The notes: a model not told the origin generated them from the letters alone. DNA of 64,000 nucleotides from Tenodera sinensis (GCA_030765045.1 CM060972.1:1485501-1549500), one strand, 5' to 3'. Positions 22,246 through 34,640 are shown, numbered from the stretch's first letter. Numbers and translations: made by a program.

Positions 22246-22757
22246 TAAGAAGTAATTGGAATACTTTTCTTTCCTGTGCATATGCAATTTTCTTTAAGTG
22301 TTTTTCACGCTTGATATACTGCTGCAAAGTAAACATTTCTCTGAGCTTACTTTTATTCCACACAACTTGCGAAACAGTATACTTTCATCTGTAGAAAATA
22401 CATTGTCACCAAATTGAGTCACTAATTTGGGGGGGAAAATTGTCTACTTTTCTTTATTTGTGGCATTTTCACAGCTTAACTTTTGTGGAACAAACTGCTC
22501 ACTGGTACTGTGATTGTGCACTCATGGAATGAAGAAAATATTGTTATGCAGGGAGGTCAGTGCAGTAAACAAGTGTCTTAATCAGCATTCACCGTAAACA
22601 CCATATCCCATGAATTACAAGATTGCTGCAACCATAAGAACTCGCTGCACCTAGACTATATCATAAAACAGTTATCTCAAAAGAACAATGGCAAAAAAGT
22701 GCAACAAGAAATACAAACTTTCCTTAAAAATGATCAATATGCATTAAGACTCCCAAA

Positions 22758-22816
<59 letters not shown>

Positions 22817-23459
22817 AGAAAGAAAGCAAATTAGAAGTAGACTACCTATATTGCTTTATATTTAAGAGAAGCAAGTTTATATTTCATTGTGCATTCTCTG
22901 TAATGTCTCAAAAGATATTTGAACAAGTTCTGAACCCTGAAATTGCATGTCATTTTTTTTCTCAAGTTAGAAACCTTTCTCATGCTAACTGTAGCTCAAG
23001 GTTGCAACACTGTAAAAAGAATATCACTGAAAGTAATTGGGATTAATATGTGTGCATTGTTTTTTTCCAGCACTTATGATTTATTGCAACAAGTATTGTT
23101 AATTGAAGGCAATTTGTTAATTTAGGAGAGTAAATCCTTTTTGTGCGCTTGTGTCCAGCAACAGCTAGTCACTTCTTTGTGATACTAGTGAAAAAAAGAC
23201 AGAGACCGATGAGTGAGTGAGTGAGTGAGTAGGTGGAGAACATATCTGGTTTACTAGATGTCGATGTAGCACGTATTTATGTTCTCAAAATCTTCAAAAT
23301 ATGCACTACCTTATAATTTGGAAAATGAACACTTATCATGCACTATATTACAGGGTTCTTCATTTAAAACCTAATGGGCACACACCATTTTGCCTGTGCA
23401 TGACTGGGTGTGCCACAGCCAGCTTTGCTCCTACATAAACTCCATGCTTAAAGTATGTA
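22246..23459. other. Vinculin intron with (ATG)n and (GAGT)n microsatellites
   Basis: A trinucleotide run (ATG)19 lies at 22758-22815, followed by an AAAG-rich stretch. (GAGT)5 lies at about 23209-23230. Nothing coding. Confidence 0.6.
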
Positions 23460-24397
23460 CGAGGGTTGTCTGTAAAATAAGGTTCCCAAAGTCCTGCAAT
23501 CGCGAGGAACGCTGTTATGTAAGATCTGGCAATACTGACGTGTAGCTTGGTTCTCCCTCTTTCAGTCTCCTGCCCTGTAAGCTGTCTACCACACTCAGTC
23601 ATGGCTCGGCAGCCATTAGAAATGGAGCTTCCACTCGCTTCTCCCGCCAGGTGTGAATTACGCTCTGTTATTCGTTTTTGTGTGCAAAAACCACTGCGCT
23701 GGTGGACATTCATTCCCAACTGTGTGAAGTATATGGAGAACAATGTAGGAGTGTACAACACATACACAAATGGTGCAGAGAATTCAAAGACGGACATACA
23801 GCCACGATGGCCAATGTTCTGGACGACTATCGGTTTCAGATGACACCATTGTGAAAGTGGAAGAAGAAATGCTCAAAGATCGAAGGGACAGATAGGGGTT
23901 ATTGTGCGAATTTCTGCCTATGGTTACAACAATCAATGCAGACTGCTACTGTGAGACGTTGAAGAACCTTTGTCGCACAATCCAAAACAGGAAGAGAGGC
24001 ATGCTTATGAAGGGAGTGCATTTCTATCAAGACAACACTCATCCTCACATTGCCCATGTGACAACCAATCTCATCAACAAATTGTCACACACCCTCCCTA
24101 CAGCCCAGACCTAGCCCCTGGTGACTACCATCTCTTCCCTGACTTGAAGAAACACCTGGGTGGGACACATTTCAGAACTGGAGAGGAGCTGAAAGAAACT
24201 GTTGTGTGGTGTAAAGTACTATGATGCAGGCATACAAAAGTTGGTACACCACATGCAAAAATGCATTGATTAGAACAGCAAATTTGTCGAAGACTAGGAA
24301 AAGTGTAAGCTTTCCAAAAATGTATTATTCAATGTCAATAAATATGTTTTTCACTGTGAAAAAAAATTTGGGAATCTTATTTTACAGATAACCCTCG
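23460..24397 (+). mobile_element. Internally deleted mariner transposon
   Basis: Perfectly placed between TA dinucleotides (23458-23459 and 24398-24399). Terminal repeats of 31 bases: left CGAGGGTTGTCTGTAAAATA then AGGTTCCCAAA. The right, reverse-complemented, is CGAGGGTTATCTGTAAAATA then AGATTCCCAAA. The interior gives the N-terminal HTH region (CELRSVIRFC, FIPNCVKYMENNVGVYN) and, after a deletion that removes the first catalytic Asp, GVHFYQDNTHPHIAH (second Asp). SPDLAPGDYHLFPDLKKHLG (third Asp) and HFRTGEELKETV follow. The remaining length is 938 bp, against about 1.3 kb for full mariners. Non-autonomous but with both ends preserved, so it could in principle be mobilised by a relative. Confidence 0.88.
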
Positions 24398-24419
24398 TAT
24401 AACACTCTTACCTTATGGA

Positions 24420-24935
24420 AGATGCTGGAAATGTCCACCCTTGGCTGAACAAGCATTATATTGGGAAAACACATTCTGATTAGTTTGGGCCACTGTAATG
24501 TTTCAGATTTCATTTGTAATATTTTGTTTTAGTTCTTCCAATGTATGAGGATTTGTCATTTAAACTTGGTCTTTCAGGTTACCCCACACACTGTTAGATT
24601 GGGGGAGCGAGAGGGCATACACCAGCACTAATCACTCTATCTTCAAACACTTGCCTAATTTTATTCATGCACTCCTCTGCTGTATGGGCAGTAGCAGAAT
24701 CTTGTTGAAATCACCCATATGATTTCTATTCTTCTGTCAATTCATGATAAAGTGGGGTCAGTACCTCTCTGCATTTACAGTCTGCTCGATTATGTGTTTA
24801 GCACTAACAGCATACCATACTCCCACTCTCCAATCATAATGAGGGATTTCTTGAATGCAATGTGGATTTTCAGAGGCCCAGTACCGACTAGCCTTGTACA
24901 CAATGCAACTAGTAGTGGGGGAATTCAGCAAGGTC
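24420..24935 (-). pseudogene. Tc1/mariner-superfamily transposase, C-terminal fragment
   Basis: Minus-strand blocks RYWASENPHCIQEIPHYD, VGVWYAVSAKHIIEQTVNAE, YFQQDSATAHTAEE, FEDRVISAGVCPLAPPNLTV and NPHTLEELKQNITNEI run in the order of an insect DDE transposase. They end at GGHFQHLP. Frameshifts and an in-frame stop after ERY break it. The second acidic motif QQD is retained. The poly-A tail of the LINE at 24936 directly abuts the 5' side of the fragment, suggesting that the LINE inserted into it. Confidence 0.7.
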
Positions 24936-25183
24936 TTTTTTTTTTTCTTTTTCTTTATTATTGCATAATTTTTGTACATAGTACTACAATTGTGCTACAT
25001 AGGTTAATCTAGTATTGTCATGAAGTGTGTTCAGAGGGTTACATCCATTGATGTTCCTCAATCAATCAGTAGATCTGTGTGTCTTTTCCTCTTGAGATGG
25101 CGCTGTGGTTGTTCTGGTGGCATGTTTTGTGGTATTTGTTTCATCAAGACGTTCAGGTGATTTGCTAACGTTGTATACAGATT

Positions 25184-27742
25184 TCAATAGGAAGAGTGGA
25201 GAACTGTGGTTACTTTAGGTAAATTTAGATCTAATTGGAGATTTTCATTTCTTATGTACCAGGGTGCACTGGTGATTATCCTTAACACCCGGTTCTGGAA
25301 TGTCTGGATACGCTTAATTTGGGAATTAGAGGCAGAACCCATAAGGAGCATACATATTGCCAAATTGGTTTGATAATCATATTGTATATGAGTCTCTGTT
25401 AGAAATGGAAAGGGCGAGTTTTGATGCAGCAACAGTTTTAACTGTCGGAAGTCTGTCTCTTAGTTTTTGTAGAATGTGATCAATGTGTTTCTTCCATGTT
25501 AAACGTGTGTCAAGGATAAGACCAAGGTATCTTACTTCGTTTGCTTGTGGTATGGCAGTGTTGTTTAGGAATAAAGGATAAGTATGTTCTTTTCTGAGAT
25601 AGGTGAAGCTGACAGCATACGATTTTCTTGGATTTATTACAGTTTTCCATTGTTTATTCCATGATTCTATTTTATATAGGTAGTCTTGTATATGTGCTGT
25701 AACTTTTTCACCAGTGTCTCCTCTGCACATAATAGCTATATCGTTTGCAAATTGGGCAATACGTAGATCGTCAGATTTGGGCAAATCATGTGTATAGACT
25801 ATATATATATATATATATATATATAGAAAGGCTCCCAGGATGCTTTCCTGAGGAACTCCTGCATTAATAGGTCTGACGTGGACTGTACATCTTCGTAAAC
25901 TACAGAATAAGTGCATTTGTAGAGATATGATTGAATTATTCGGTAATATGTATCCGGGAGATGATACTTAATTTTTGATAAAAGACCATCATGCCATACT
26001 TTGTCAAACGCCTTCTCAGTGTCTAAAAATACGCCTAAACAGATCTGCTTGTTTTCATAGGTGTCCATTATTTCATCGATAATTCTGTGAAGTTGTTGTG
26101 GGCAGGAGTGGAGTTTTCTAAATCCAAATTGTGTAATGGCAGTAATGGCCCAAGAAGTGTCAAAAGTCTGGGCAATAACAAGCGCTCAAATATTTTGGAG
26201 AACAGTGGTAGAAGGCTAATTGGCCTGTAGCTTGATGGATCATTGCGAATTTTGTTGGGCTTCTGTATCATTATAATATTGGCATGCTTCCATGCTGTTG
26301 GAAAGTATGTTAAACGTAGCATTGCATTGTAGATTTGTGTTAGCAACGCTATGGTTTTGTGTGGTAAATTTTTAAGCAAAGGTTGCACAATATGGTCAAA
26401 TCCAGGAGCTTTATTAGATGGTAATCTATTAATGGTATTTTGTATTATTCCTGGAGTAAATAGTTTACACATTGGTGACAGTTGTAGTGGCTGCACTAGG
26501 GTGTTATATACTTTCTCATTCATGGTAGGGTCTTCTGAGATGTTGGGTTTAAACTGATGCAGTAGAATTTCAGAAAATTTGTTTACCTTTTCTTGTGAGG
26601 TTGTAAGCCATCGATTACCAACTCTAAGTGGAGGGATTTTGTCAACGACCTTGGTAAAAATTTTTGTTTTTCTCCAAAGGCTGCCATTCTTGGCTTCTAA
26701 AGACTGTAAATGTTTTTCCGTGGTTTCTCTGTTGAGTTCTTTTAATGCCAGCTTTAACTCATTGGTGGCATTGTTATAATTTCTCTTATGTGGAGGGTAC
26801 TTAGTTCTTTCCCATAGTTTCCTAGCTGAATTTCTCACATATTGAAGTTGTAATATGTGAGGTGGAAAAATAACTCTTCTGTTTCTAAAGTATTTATCTG
26901 AATACATGGAGGATGCAAGATTAGCTGCTGTCTGGATATTTTTGGTTATTGTACTGACTGCTATATCAACATCTCTCTTGGTTTTTAAAGGGATTTTTGT
27001 AACTGTAGTGCTATTCAGATATGATTTGTACGTTGACCAGTTAAATGTATGGTTTATGAAGGAGTATTTCTTTGTGTTCTTTGGGACAGTTGCAGATATT
27101 TCAAGTAGAACAGGATAGTGGTCGGAGCTTAGGTCATGAATAACTCTTGGGAAGTTGCATAAGTGAGAAAATTGTTTTCCAACAAAGAAATCAAGAACAA
27201 CAGGTCTATTTCCTGTATCTGGAAAGTGCGTAGGTTCTAATGGATGTGCTATTTTTAGTCTAAATTGGTGTATTTGTTCATACAGCATTCTTCCTCATGG
27301 ATTAATTACATTAGATCCCCACCTTGGATGCTTACTATTGTAATCTCCTCCTAATATGAATTTATCCCCCATTTCATGCATTATTCCCCATATTATGCTA
27401 GGAGTTACATGTTGGTCAGGAGGTGAATAGAAAGCTCCTAGTTGGTAGTTTACATTATCGATCTGTACTTCTACTCTTGCAACTTGCACTTCATTTTCTG
27501 AGATAGGAGGAAGCTGATTATGGTTAATATTAGCTCTAATGATTATTGCAGCCCCACCTTTTCTGCTATGAGAAGGATGATCTGCCCTATATATTTTATA
27601 ATCAGGCATGAAAAAATTTAAAGATGGAGTGAGTTTTGTTTCTGTCACCATCAATAAGTCTATATTGTAATTTTTTAGAAAAAAGTTCAACTCGTGATAT
27701 TTATTATTTAGACTTTGACAATTCCATGTGCTAATTTTGAAT
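25184..27742 (-). pseudogene. Jockey-type LINE ORF2: endonuclease and reverse transcriptase
   Basis: Begins FKISTWNCQSLNNKYHELN, then the endonuclease motifs VTETKL, GGDYNSKHPRWGS (followed by a stop at 27295) and LSSDHYPVLL. The RT follows: LPSNKAPGFDHI and SYRPISLLPLFSKIFERLLL. Next come VFLDTEKAFDKVWHDGLLSK (motif A, Asp present) and AGVPQESILGAFLY. The motif C equivalent reads FANDIAIM instead of FADD, so the first catalytic Asp is Asn. VRYLGLILDTRLTWKKHIDH and QIKRIQTFQNRVLRIITSAPW close it. A (TA)13 tract at 25799-25824 sits inside the codons just before motif C. Several frameshifts; inactive. The encoded enzyme would have nicked target DNA and copied the element RNA onto it. Confidence 0.88.
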
Positions 27743-27756
27743 CTCTGTGTGCTGTA

Positions 27757-28939
27757 TTATTCATTGTGCAGTATTTTTGGAATCAGGATATTTAATGTGT
27801 TAATGGTAGTTTGAAGTAGTGATAAAAGCATGTCAATCTTTTTGATCATATCAGTCATTAATGTGCTATTTATTGTGGTACCAGTGTTATCTTGTTTGTT
27901 TCTGGAGTTACCTGCAACATAAGCATAAGTAGGCCGATTGGTAGCGTCAGTGTAGTTGGGTAGAGCTGATCCTCCTTGGTTTGTAGTTGCACTTTGTGCT
28001 GTTACTGTTGTTGCGTTCTGAGTTGTGGCAATGATTAATGGATGTAATGTAATGTAATGTAATTTATTGTGCCAGTTTATCAATTTTACATTGACTTTGG
28101 ACATGTCAGTTATACATACAGTTATACAATTTTACAAATACAAATTATTTACAAATATAACAAATTTACGTATTCATAAATTCATAAATTATGTTGACAT
28201 AAATAAAATAATAACACAGATGCTTCCTGACTGTGGTTTGCTGGAATTTAGGAGATCTTCTCTGGATTCTTTGGTATTCGGGACAACCCCTGTAGTTGGC
28301 TGGATGACATCCTTTGCAGTTTGTGCATATCGGCAGGGTGTCCTTGGGTTTGTTGCAATTTTCCGTGAGATGAAGTCCTTCACATTTTACGCATCTTGCT
28401 GTTTGATTACAAAAGTTTTTGGTATGCCCATATTGTTGACATCTATGGCATTGTATAATTTCTCGCTTTGGTTTGGATGGCTCTACTTTAATAACAGCAT
28501 TGTAAAGCCTGGTTAGATTATAGATTTCTGGATTTTTTTAATTTGGTTTTAGGTCCAGAAAAAACAGCGGTATAGGTAATTTTGTGACTGGGTGTCTGAC
28601 TGGTAACATTTGTAATGGTTCATATCCCAGCTCTTTTAATTCAGCCATCATTAATTCTGTGCTGCAGGTGTAATGTAGTCCTCTTATAACTACTCTGAAA
28701 GCCCTATCAGATTTTAATTGATAGGTGTGATATTCTGCCTTGTGCATTTCTAAGAACACAGTTACTTTTCTATATCCCTTTATTAGATCCATATTTAGCT
28801 TAACTACATTATTCTCCACTGTCTTGTATCTAAATTCTCCACAATTAAGGGAATTTAGTTCTTTAATCATAGCATTCATGTTGTGTATATTGTGAATATA
28901 AATTGGTGGAGGTTTACTTATCTGTGAATTTTCCATCAC
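27757..28939 (-). pseudogene. Jockey-type LINE ORF1 (PRE_C2HC, zinc knuckle)
   Basis: A 133-residue open stretch at 28939-28538 contains the PRE_C2HC-type domain: PPPIYIHNIHNMNAMIKEL, VTVFLEMHKAEYHTYQLK, VVIRGLHYTCSTELMMAEL. The + strand at 28240-28520 then encodes, in reverse, a Cys/His zinc-knuckle region (IIQCHRCQ, CNQTARCVKCEG, CHPANY-like blocks in alternating frames). After a nested insertion the tail reads QNATTVTAQSATTNQGG, NRPTYAYVAG and IDMLLSLLQTTINTLNILIP, ending at 27757 just before ORF2. ORF1 proteins of this clade bind the element RNA. Frameshifted, inactive. Confidence 0.8.
28035..28215 (-). repeat. Nested retro-fragment with (TTACA)n tail inside ORF1
   Basis: Interrupts ORF1 between LLNSSKPQSGSICVI and QNATTVTAQS. 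On the minus strand it ends in four TTACA units (GTAATG repeats at 28042-28060 on the + strand), as expected for the 3' end of a second, 5'-truncated LINE. Boundaries are approximate. Confidence 0.55.
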
Positions 28940-29389
28940 TGGCTGTACCGCTTATTCTTGTACATGTTGTTCATCAAGGCTGGCTAGAGGTGCAAAAGCA
29001 TTTGATGTTGGTGTTGTGATTTCATTATCCATTCATATTCTCTTTAAACAGCTTTCATTACTATTAGAGAAGCTGGATGAGCTTTGTTGTGCCATATTTA
29101 ATGCAGATTTTGTTGAATGGAAAGAAAAAGGAACAGAAAAGGTAACCTATACAGGTTAGGGAAAGTTCCCTGCCAGTGGCTTAATTATGTCACTGAATGT
29201 TATGTTTACACAGATTTTATTATCACAAAACACGCAGAATTGTATCACTGTACTGTGTATTCAGAAAGATTGTTTATTAAACTCAAATTAACTTAAAAAC
29301 TGCAAATGAAACGCAGATAATTCTCATGGTACATTTCTCAGTTCCATGACCCACTCTGTCTCTATCAGCAAGGTCATGGGAGAGGCTAA

Positions 29390-29500
29390 ATGTCGTGTGC
29401 TCTGTTAGGTTTTAAATTAAGAACCCTGTATTACCTCTATAGTTATTGAGTGCTAAGAAATGTACAGCCTTAGCCACTGCACGTTATTTGTATAAATGTT
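29390..29500 (-). repeat. Degenerate tRNA-like SINE
   Basis: The minus strand reads GTGCAGTGGCTAAGGCTGTA followed by ACAGGGTTCTTAATTTAAAA, resembling A and B boxes. Boundaries unknown. Confidence 0.35.
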
Positions 29501-30664
29501 CTCTCTTCACCTCCTTATAAATACCATGCTACTGTCTTCTCTTTATTAACTTTATCTATAGAATTTTCTGTTTCCTGTGCCCAATTCATCATAACATAAG
29601 ATTCCAGCAATGTCTGAAACTTGTTGTATCTGTTCTCCTCCCTCCCATGCATATTTCATTGCATAATTGATACCTACACTTTTCACTCTTCCTTGATAAA
29701 CAGAGCGACCATTATGTGAAGAATGGCATGATAACTCAACTCAGGTACGTTTGTGTGCATGTGACACAATGAAAGTACTGCTGAAAGGAGAGGGGAAGGA
29801 GGAGAAATAAAATTGACGCTGCAATGCAAACCCCTACTCCAGTTAACAAAAATAGAAATAATAATTAAAAGAAAAAACAAAAATGTGACTTTGGATTTTT
29901 TTTACAAAAGCATTTACAACATTGTTGAGTTATGTTTACCTTTTAACTGGATTATTGGAATATTGAACAGCTCTGTAGTTTAGCCTAGAAAAAAGTTAAA
30001 TTAAAAAAATAATAAGTGAAGGTCAGTGTAGCAGATAGGTATGAACATTTAGTGTACATAAGCACTGAGTATAGAAACAATTGAAGAGTAAGATGGTTAT
30101 TGATTTGGCATGTGCTAACCAAATGGTTTACATTGCTTGCCATTTATCAATTAACCACATCTTGAACCAATCAGATTCACCATGTTGGCATTGACAATTG
30201 TGAACCTAACAGAATGGGTAGTGAATCTGAAATGCTCAAGTCCTAAATGCTTTGTAGAAATGCAGATGTGAGCATTATCTGATGAGGAATGTGGTACTCA
30301 ACCACCCGACAACGGTAACAATGATGATTCTGAAAACAGAAAGCAGGGCAGCTGATTCAGTATTTTGGTGCACAATAGCCCAGGAATGAAAGCGACAAGA
30401 TACCAGAAATTGGAGGTTGATATTGCACATTGGGGATTCATTTGTTTCTAACTGACCAATGATATTATTTCTAAGCAACTGTTTCATGGCATAGCCAGCT
30501 TGAATAATTTCTGCAGTGAAAAGTCAGAATATGAATCTAACATGCCATGCCTGATAACAGCAACAAGTAACTTAAAACTTGGCCAAGTGTATGTTGACAT
30601 TTCCAGGGTTGGGTTGTGAACACTCACATTTGAATACATGTATTTTAAAAGGAGTAGAATGAAA

Positions 30665-30790
30665 ATAAGAATTCAATGCCATAGCTGGGATTTGAACAGG
30701 CTGCTCTAATAACTAAGCTACCATGACCAACGTACTTACACAATATTTAACTTTCCAACTCACTTGCATTTTCCTGTGAACCACACAAGC
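30665..30790 (-). repeat. tRNA-derived SINE, minus orientation
   Basis: Reverse complement: GTCATGGTAGCTTAGTTATT (A-box region), CTGTTCAAATCCCAGCTATG (B box), GCATTGAATTCTTATTTTCA. Same family as 5485-5600 and 8465-8600. Confidence 0.55.
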
Positions 30791-32519
30791 AGATCTCAAA
30801 TACACTGAGATAATATACCCTAATGGTGACTTACTATGCTTTAAGCACTCAAGTCCTGGGCTTCACAGTTTATCCAACTATAAGGTCAATAGGTGGAAAT
30901 GAACGGTTGTTTCACACTAGCTGAGTGTAGGACACGAGGTTGTAAAGGAGTGGGATATTGGTTAATATTTGTTCTAATTAAATTAGTGATGTGTATATAC
31001 ACATAGAGTGTAGACAGTCATAGGCTTTACTTTAATAAATAATAGTTTACAAGGTTCTTTATTTCATTTACAAATATTCATAGGGCTTTTTTCTAAGATA
31101 AAACAGTCTTATGGACAGTGCCCCCATAAATGTAATCCATAGTTTGTGTTTCAAATAGTGCAAAGTATCATGTTAGTAGGGTTACCAGATTGTTTTATGG
31201 AAATGTTAGGACACAATGGTAAAAAATGTAGGATATTTGATAATTGATGATATTTGATAATTTGATATTTGATAAAAATGTGGGACACGATGATAAAAAA
31301 AATGTAGAACATTGTCGGTCAATGCAAAAATAGTGCACATTTATAATTTAGATGCTATTTATATACCCATAGGCATATAGACTTATATTTTGTTAAAATG
31401 CTGAAACATGGAGTGTTAAATGTGATAATGGTGAGTCAGTTGTACTTCCCTTGTGCCAAACATCTAGCTTGTTCCAACACAACTCAAGTTGTTAAAAGTG
31501 TACTTCATTAAGACAATGCTTCTGTTTGTGTTTCTTTCATCTGTCCACTGTGCTCTTTCAACATTAGCATTGTGTTGCACCTTACGCCTCAGAGTGCCAT
31601 GTTACCATGGCCATGGCCGCCCTTGGAAACAATCACTAGTACAGTATTGTTTTAATTTGGATGTAGAGAACAGTTTTTATTTAGTACAAATTAATACGCT
31701 TGTTTACAACAAATGCTGTAACTCATACTTTTACAGTATTTGACAACAGAATAATTAAATAATAATGTTTGACTGCAAACTTCCAACATGTGGCCCTCCC
31801 TTAAAAAAGTCTGCCGCCGCCCATAAACGTTATTATGCTGAGTATGGTAGCCGGTGCAGCTCTGTTGCAGTTGCCAGTTTATTTCCTAACTATCACTACT
31901 TGTTTCTGACAATGTAGCACATTAGTTCCTCCCAGACACCAAACATATGTCTGCGGGAATTTCTGGATGTCTGCTAACCCTACCTGTTAGAGTACCCAGT
32001 GAAATAAGTAACTTCACTTTTCTAAAAAGAAGGATTATGCAGGATAATTTAGTACTCTTCCAATCTTATCCTTCACATAGCTAGTGTGAAAGAAGAGTGA
32101 ATTTGGATTGATTTTATTCAGTTAATGTTAAGGCAGGAGATTGTTCATTAACCTTGTCTTTTACAAAACATTTGAGTGGCCCCAACACTTAACCCCAGCT
32201 GTTGATTGTGTGTTAGAAGTAATTGACAGTTAGTGACTGACAGTTGAGGGCAGACATGGATCTGAGGTATGCCAGTGCACCTCAGAAGGCTTCCCTGCTC
32301 TTCTCAGCATTTGAGGTAGGGTTACATTCACATTACTTTTCCTGCTTTCTATTCTTTATTATTGGGTGTACAAATTTATTCTTATGAACATTTATTTTTC
32401 TATGTGCTTCATTTTAATGGAGATGATTAACCTATACGGAAATAACTACATTATACATTTTGGTATAGTGATAAAGAGAAGAGTTTTTGTTTGTTTCATT
32501 TGTTAACTTGTTTACTCAT

Positions 32520-32690
32520 ATCGGGGTCTTTGACTTGGTGTTACTATTCGCTGAACTGAATGGTCACATTCATACTTCCAGACTCTGGGAGGGATACATA
32601 GTTATTAACTCCAGCCAGGAATTGAACCCGAGACCTCTGGATTGAGAAGTCTGAACAATGACCACTCAGCTGCAGACAGTCAAATTGGAA
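32520..32690 (-). repeat. tRNA-derived SINE, minus orientation
   Basis: Reverse complement contains CAGCTGAGTGGTCATTGTTC (A-box region), 14 bases, then GGTCTCGGGTTCAATTCCTG with a good B box (GGTTCAATTCC). The downstream body has no poly-A tail that I can see. A family distinct from 5485-5600. Confidence 0.6.
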
Positions 32691-32929
32691 CACTGATAGT
32701 CAAATGTTGAACACTGTGTTACTCTTAAAATGACATACTCTTCCATGCAAGCAACTGAATATCAACAGGAGTTTAAAGAAATTACAAGTATTCAACAATT
32801 AAAATAATTAAAATAAATATCTTAAAAATGGCTTATTCCATAAAAATTATTTTAAATATACTGTTTTATCATTTTTGTCTGTCGTTTAACATTTACCAAT
32901 TATACCAGATTATACAAAATTCCTTTAGA

Positions 32930-33070
32930 GTGGAAGGGACTTCACATGGCATTCCCAACAAATTCAACTTATACTTTTCATATGTCATAAAAACACCATA
33001 AACATATGGTATCTTAATCAAAATCACTAGGAGCCATTTTTGAAAAAAATTAAAATTTAAAAAAATGTTG
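32930..33070 (+). repeat. Copy of the AATCAAAATC..GAGCCAT LINE-tail-like repeat
   Basis: ATATGGTATCTTAATCAAAA then TCACTAGGAGCCATTTTTGA. It matches 5230-5345 and, in inverse orientation, 49735-49835. Confidence 0.5.
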
Positions 33071-33917
33071 CATGAGTCATTCCACGTCAAATCACACAAA
33101 ATATGGTAAAAATTGACCTTAATATCTCAGATTTTCTTGAAAATTTTTTTTGGTGTTTTGGAACAAAATACCTTTGACCCGTGTTTCTTCGTTTTATAAA
33201 AAAAAAATTATTTTGGTAGATATTAATTTTTGAAATGTCTCAAAAATTGCCACTCCTAACCCTTCGATCAATCATACCTCCAACTGTAATCAAGCAAATT
33301 ACTTGATCTTTGGATCAAATTAAAGATAAATTGCAGTATTTTGTGTGAGATATTTATTAGAAAATTTTATTATTATTAAGATTATATTTTACACGATTAA
33401 ATTTTTAAAGTTAGATAATAAAACAAATTCTACCATTTAAAAATCTGAAGAAAAAAAACTAAAAATACACTGAAGTTTATTCAATATTCTCAGAAAAAAT
33501 CAGAATGGAGTCTCTAATAGTTCAGTTGTAATTAACTTACTTACAAATCAGTGCAGCGAACTCGTGTGGCAGCGGTGACGGTTACTGTAACCTCACACAA
33601 TTGCCACCTTCCATTACGGCAACTGTCCACTGCTTGAGGTTCCATGAACGTCACAACAGTACAGAAGGAGAACACTGCTAGCTGACACTATTAGCATCTT
33701 CAAACTCTTTTTAAAATATGCATTTTAAACTGATGTTTACATACAACACGAAACTTTAAATTTCTACTCGTCTACCTCCTTCTTCGAAAGAAAATTGTTT
33801 CACTAAAGCTTTAGTTTTTGACAAAGGAATGAAGGAGTGTAATTTTAAAGCATAGCTGGACCCATCGTTCTTGGCCCCTTGACTGGAGGTCCTGTAGTCG
33901 AACCCATAGCTTTTGTC

Positions 33918-34176
33918 GCCCGCCTCAGTAGCGTGATGGTTAGCGTGTCTGCCTCACGTTCAAGAGGTCGCGAGTTCGAATCTCGCTTACGGTAAGTTAT
34001 CCGGGTAAGATTTTTTTCCGAGGTTTTCCCTACCCTGAGAAGACAAATGTCAGGTAACTTAAAGCTCCATGGACCTCGGGCTCATTTGAGCATTATTTCA
34101 CCCATTTCATTTCATTCATTCGTCCGATATGACACAATGTTGGAGGACGTTAATTCAAAAAAAAAAAAAAAAAAAA
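33918..34176 (+). mobile_element. Complete tRNA-derived SINE with 13-bp target-site duplication
   Basis: Identical 13-base duplications CATAGCTTTTGTC flank it (33905-33917 and 34177-34189). The head is tRNA-like: CAGTAGCGTGATGGTTAGCG (A box) and GCGAGTTCGAATCTCGC (a perfect B box within a T-loop hairpin). The body continues CCGAGGTTTTCCCTACCCTG, GACCTCGGGCTCATTTGAGC and CGTCCGATATGACACAATGT. It ends in about 21 A residues. It was copied by a LINE machinery recognising its 3' end. A worn copy lies at 8790-8945 and a 5'-truncated one at 55566-55633. The intact promoter boxes, tail and duplication suggest recent insertion. Confidence 0.92.
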
Positions 34177-34399
34177 CATAGCTTTTGTCTGTTTCATCAG
34201 CTCATATTGTATAATTCTGCAAATGAAACCATGCACAATATGGTGAGGAAGGGCGAAGGTAATGATGTCTGCATGATCTGCGACAGTCCTTGCTAATTCA
34301 CATGTGCTTTTAGTGCAGCATGCAGTTGAAGACGTAGATCTTTGCGATAAGGAGTGAATATAGTGGATTTGTGAGACATTGATCATAGCATAAATCAAT

Positions 34400-34640
34400 T
34401 GTGCCACCTGTATGTTCTAAATTAGGAACCAAAAGATTACACAGTCATAGCAGAGAAATTGTTTCAAATGTATGGGCGTACATGAAGAAAGAAGCTAAAC
34501 ACAAAGAACTGCTTACATCAGAAGAGTTTTCAAAAAAATTCAAAAACTTCAAAAGCATTCATCAGATGCCACAGGAGTATCAGAAAGAAGGTGCATTGTG
34601 GAGACATTTTTCTGCATGGACTGTACTGCCTTATTAAGAA
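34400..34640 (+). pseudogene. Possible transposase N-terminal fragment
   Basis: KRLHSHSREIVSNVWAYMKK then EAKHKEL resembles the start of the helix-turn-helix region of insect DDE transposases (pattern RLRSQEREIV.NV..FMK.EA). The following KNFKSIHQMPQEYQKEGALW has no match I know. Short and isolated, with no terminal repeats found. Confidence 0.3.

Larger units (their letters stand above)
24936..29110 (-). mobile_element. Near full-length Jockey-clade LINE, decayed
   Basis: Runs on the minus strand from a 5' end near 29.1 kb to a poly-A tail at about 24957-24936 (T-rich on the + strand). The order is ORF1 (PRE_C2HC plus zinc knuckles, 28939-27757), ORF2 with AP endonuclease and reverse transcriptase (27742-25184), and a short 3'UTR. 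No RNase H domain. It carries frameshifts, a (TA)n expansion beside the RT active site, and a nested 3'-end fragment in ORF1. Target-site duplications are not obvious, so the exact 5' end is uncertain. Confidence 0.85.
29111..33917. other. Vinculin intron with scattered SINE copies
   Basis: No gene. Contains the degenerate SINE copies listed separately, a GATAATTTGATATTTGATAA simple stretch at about 31240-31275, and otherwise AT-rich unassigned sequence. Confidence 0.4.

Noticed and set aside
22758..22815. (ATG)19 run as an RTE-type LINE tail
   Set aside because: RTE elements can end in such repeats, but the upstream sequence lacks the conserved EAYVQQW-like codons, so a simple microsatellite is the plainer reading.
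24936..29150. Target-site duplication for the large LINE
   Set aside because: No matching pair longer than a few bases could be found between the poly-A side near 24930 and the 5' side near 29.1 kb; the 5' end is left approximate.
33918..33995. A functional tRNA gene
   Set aside because: A and B boxes are good, but the sequence does not form a full cloverleaf, and it continues into a SINE body with poly-A tail and target-site duplication.
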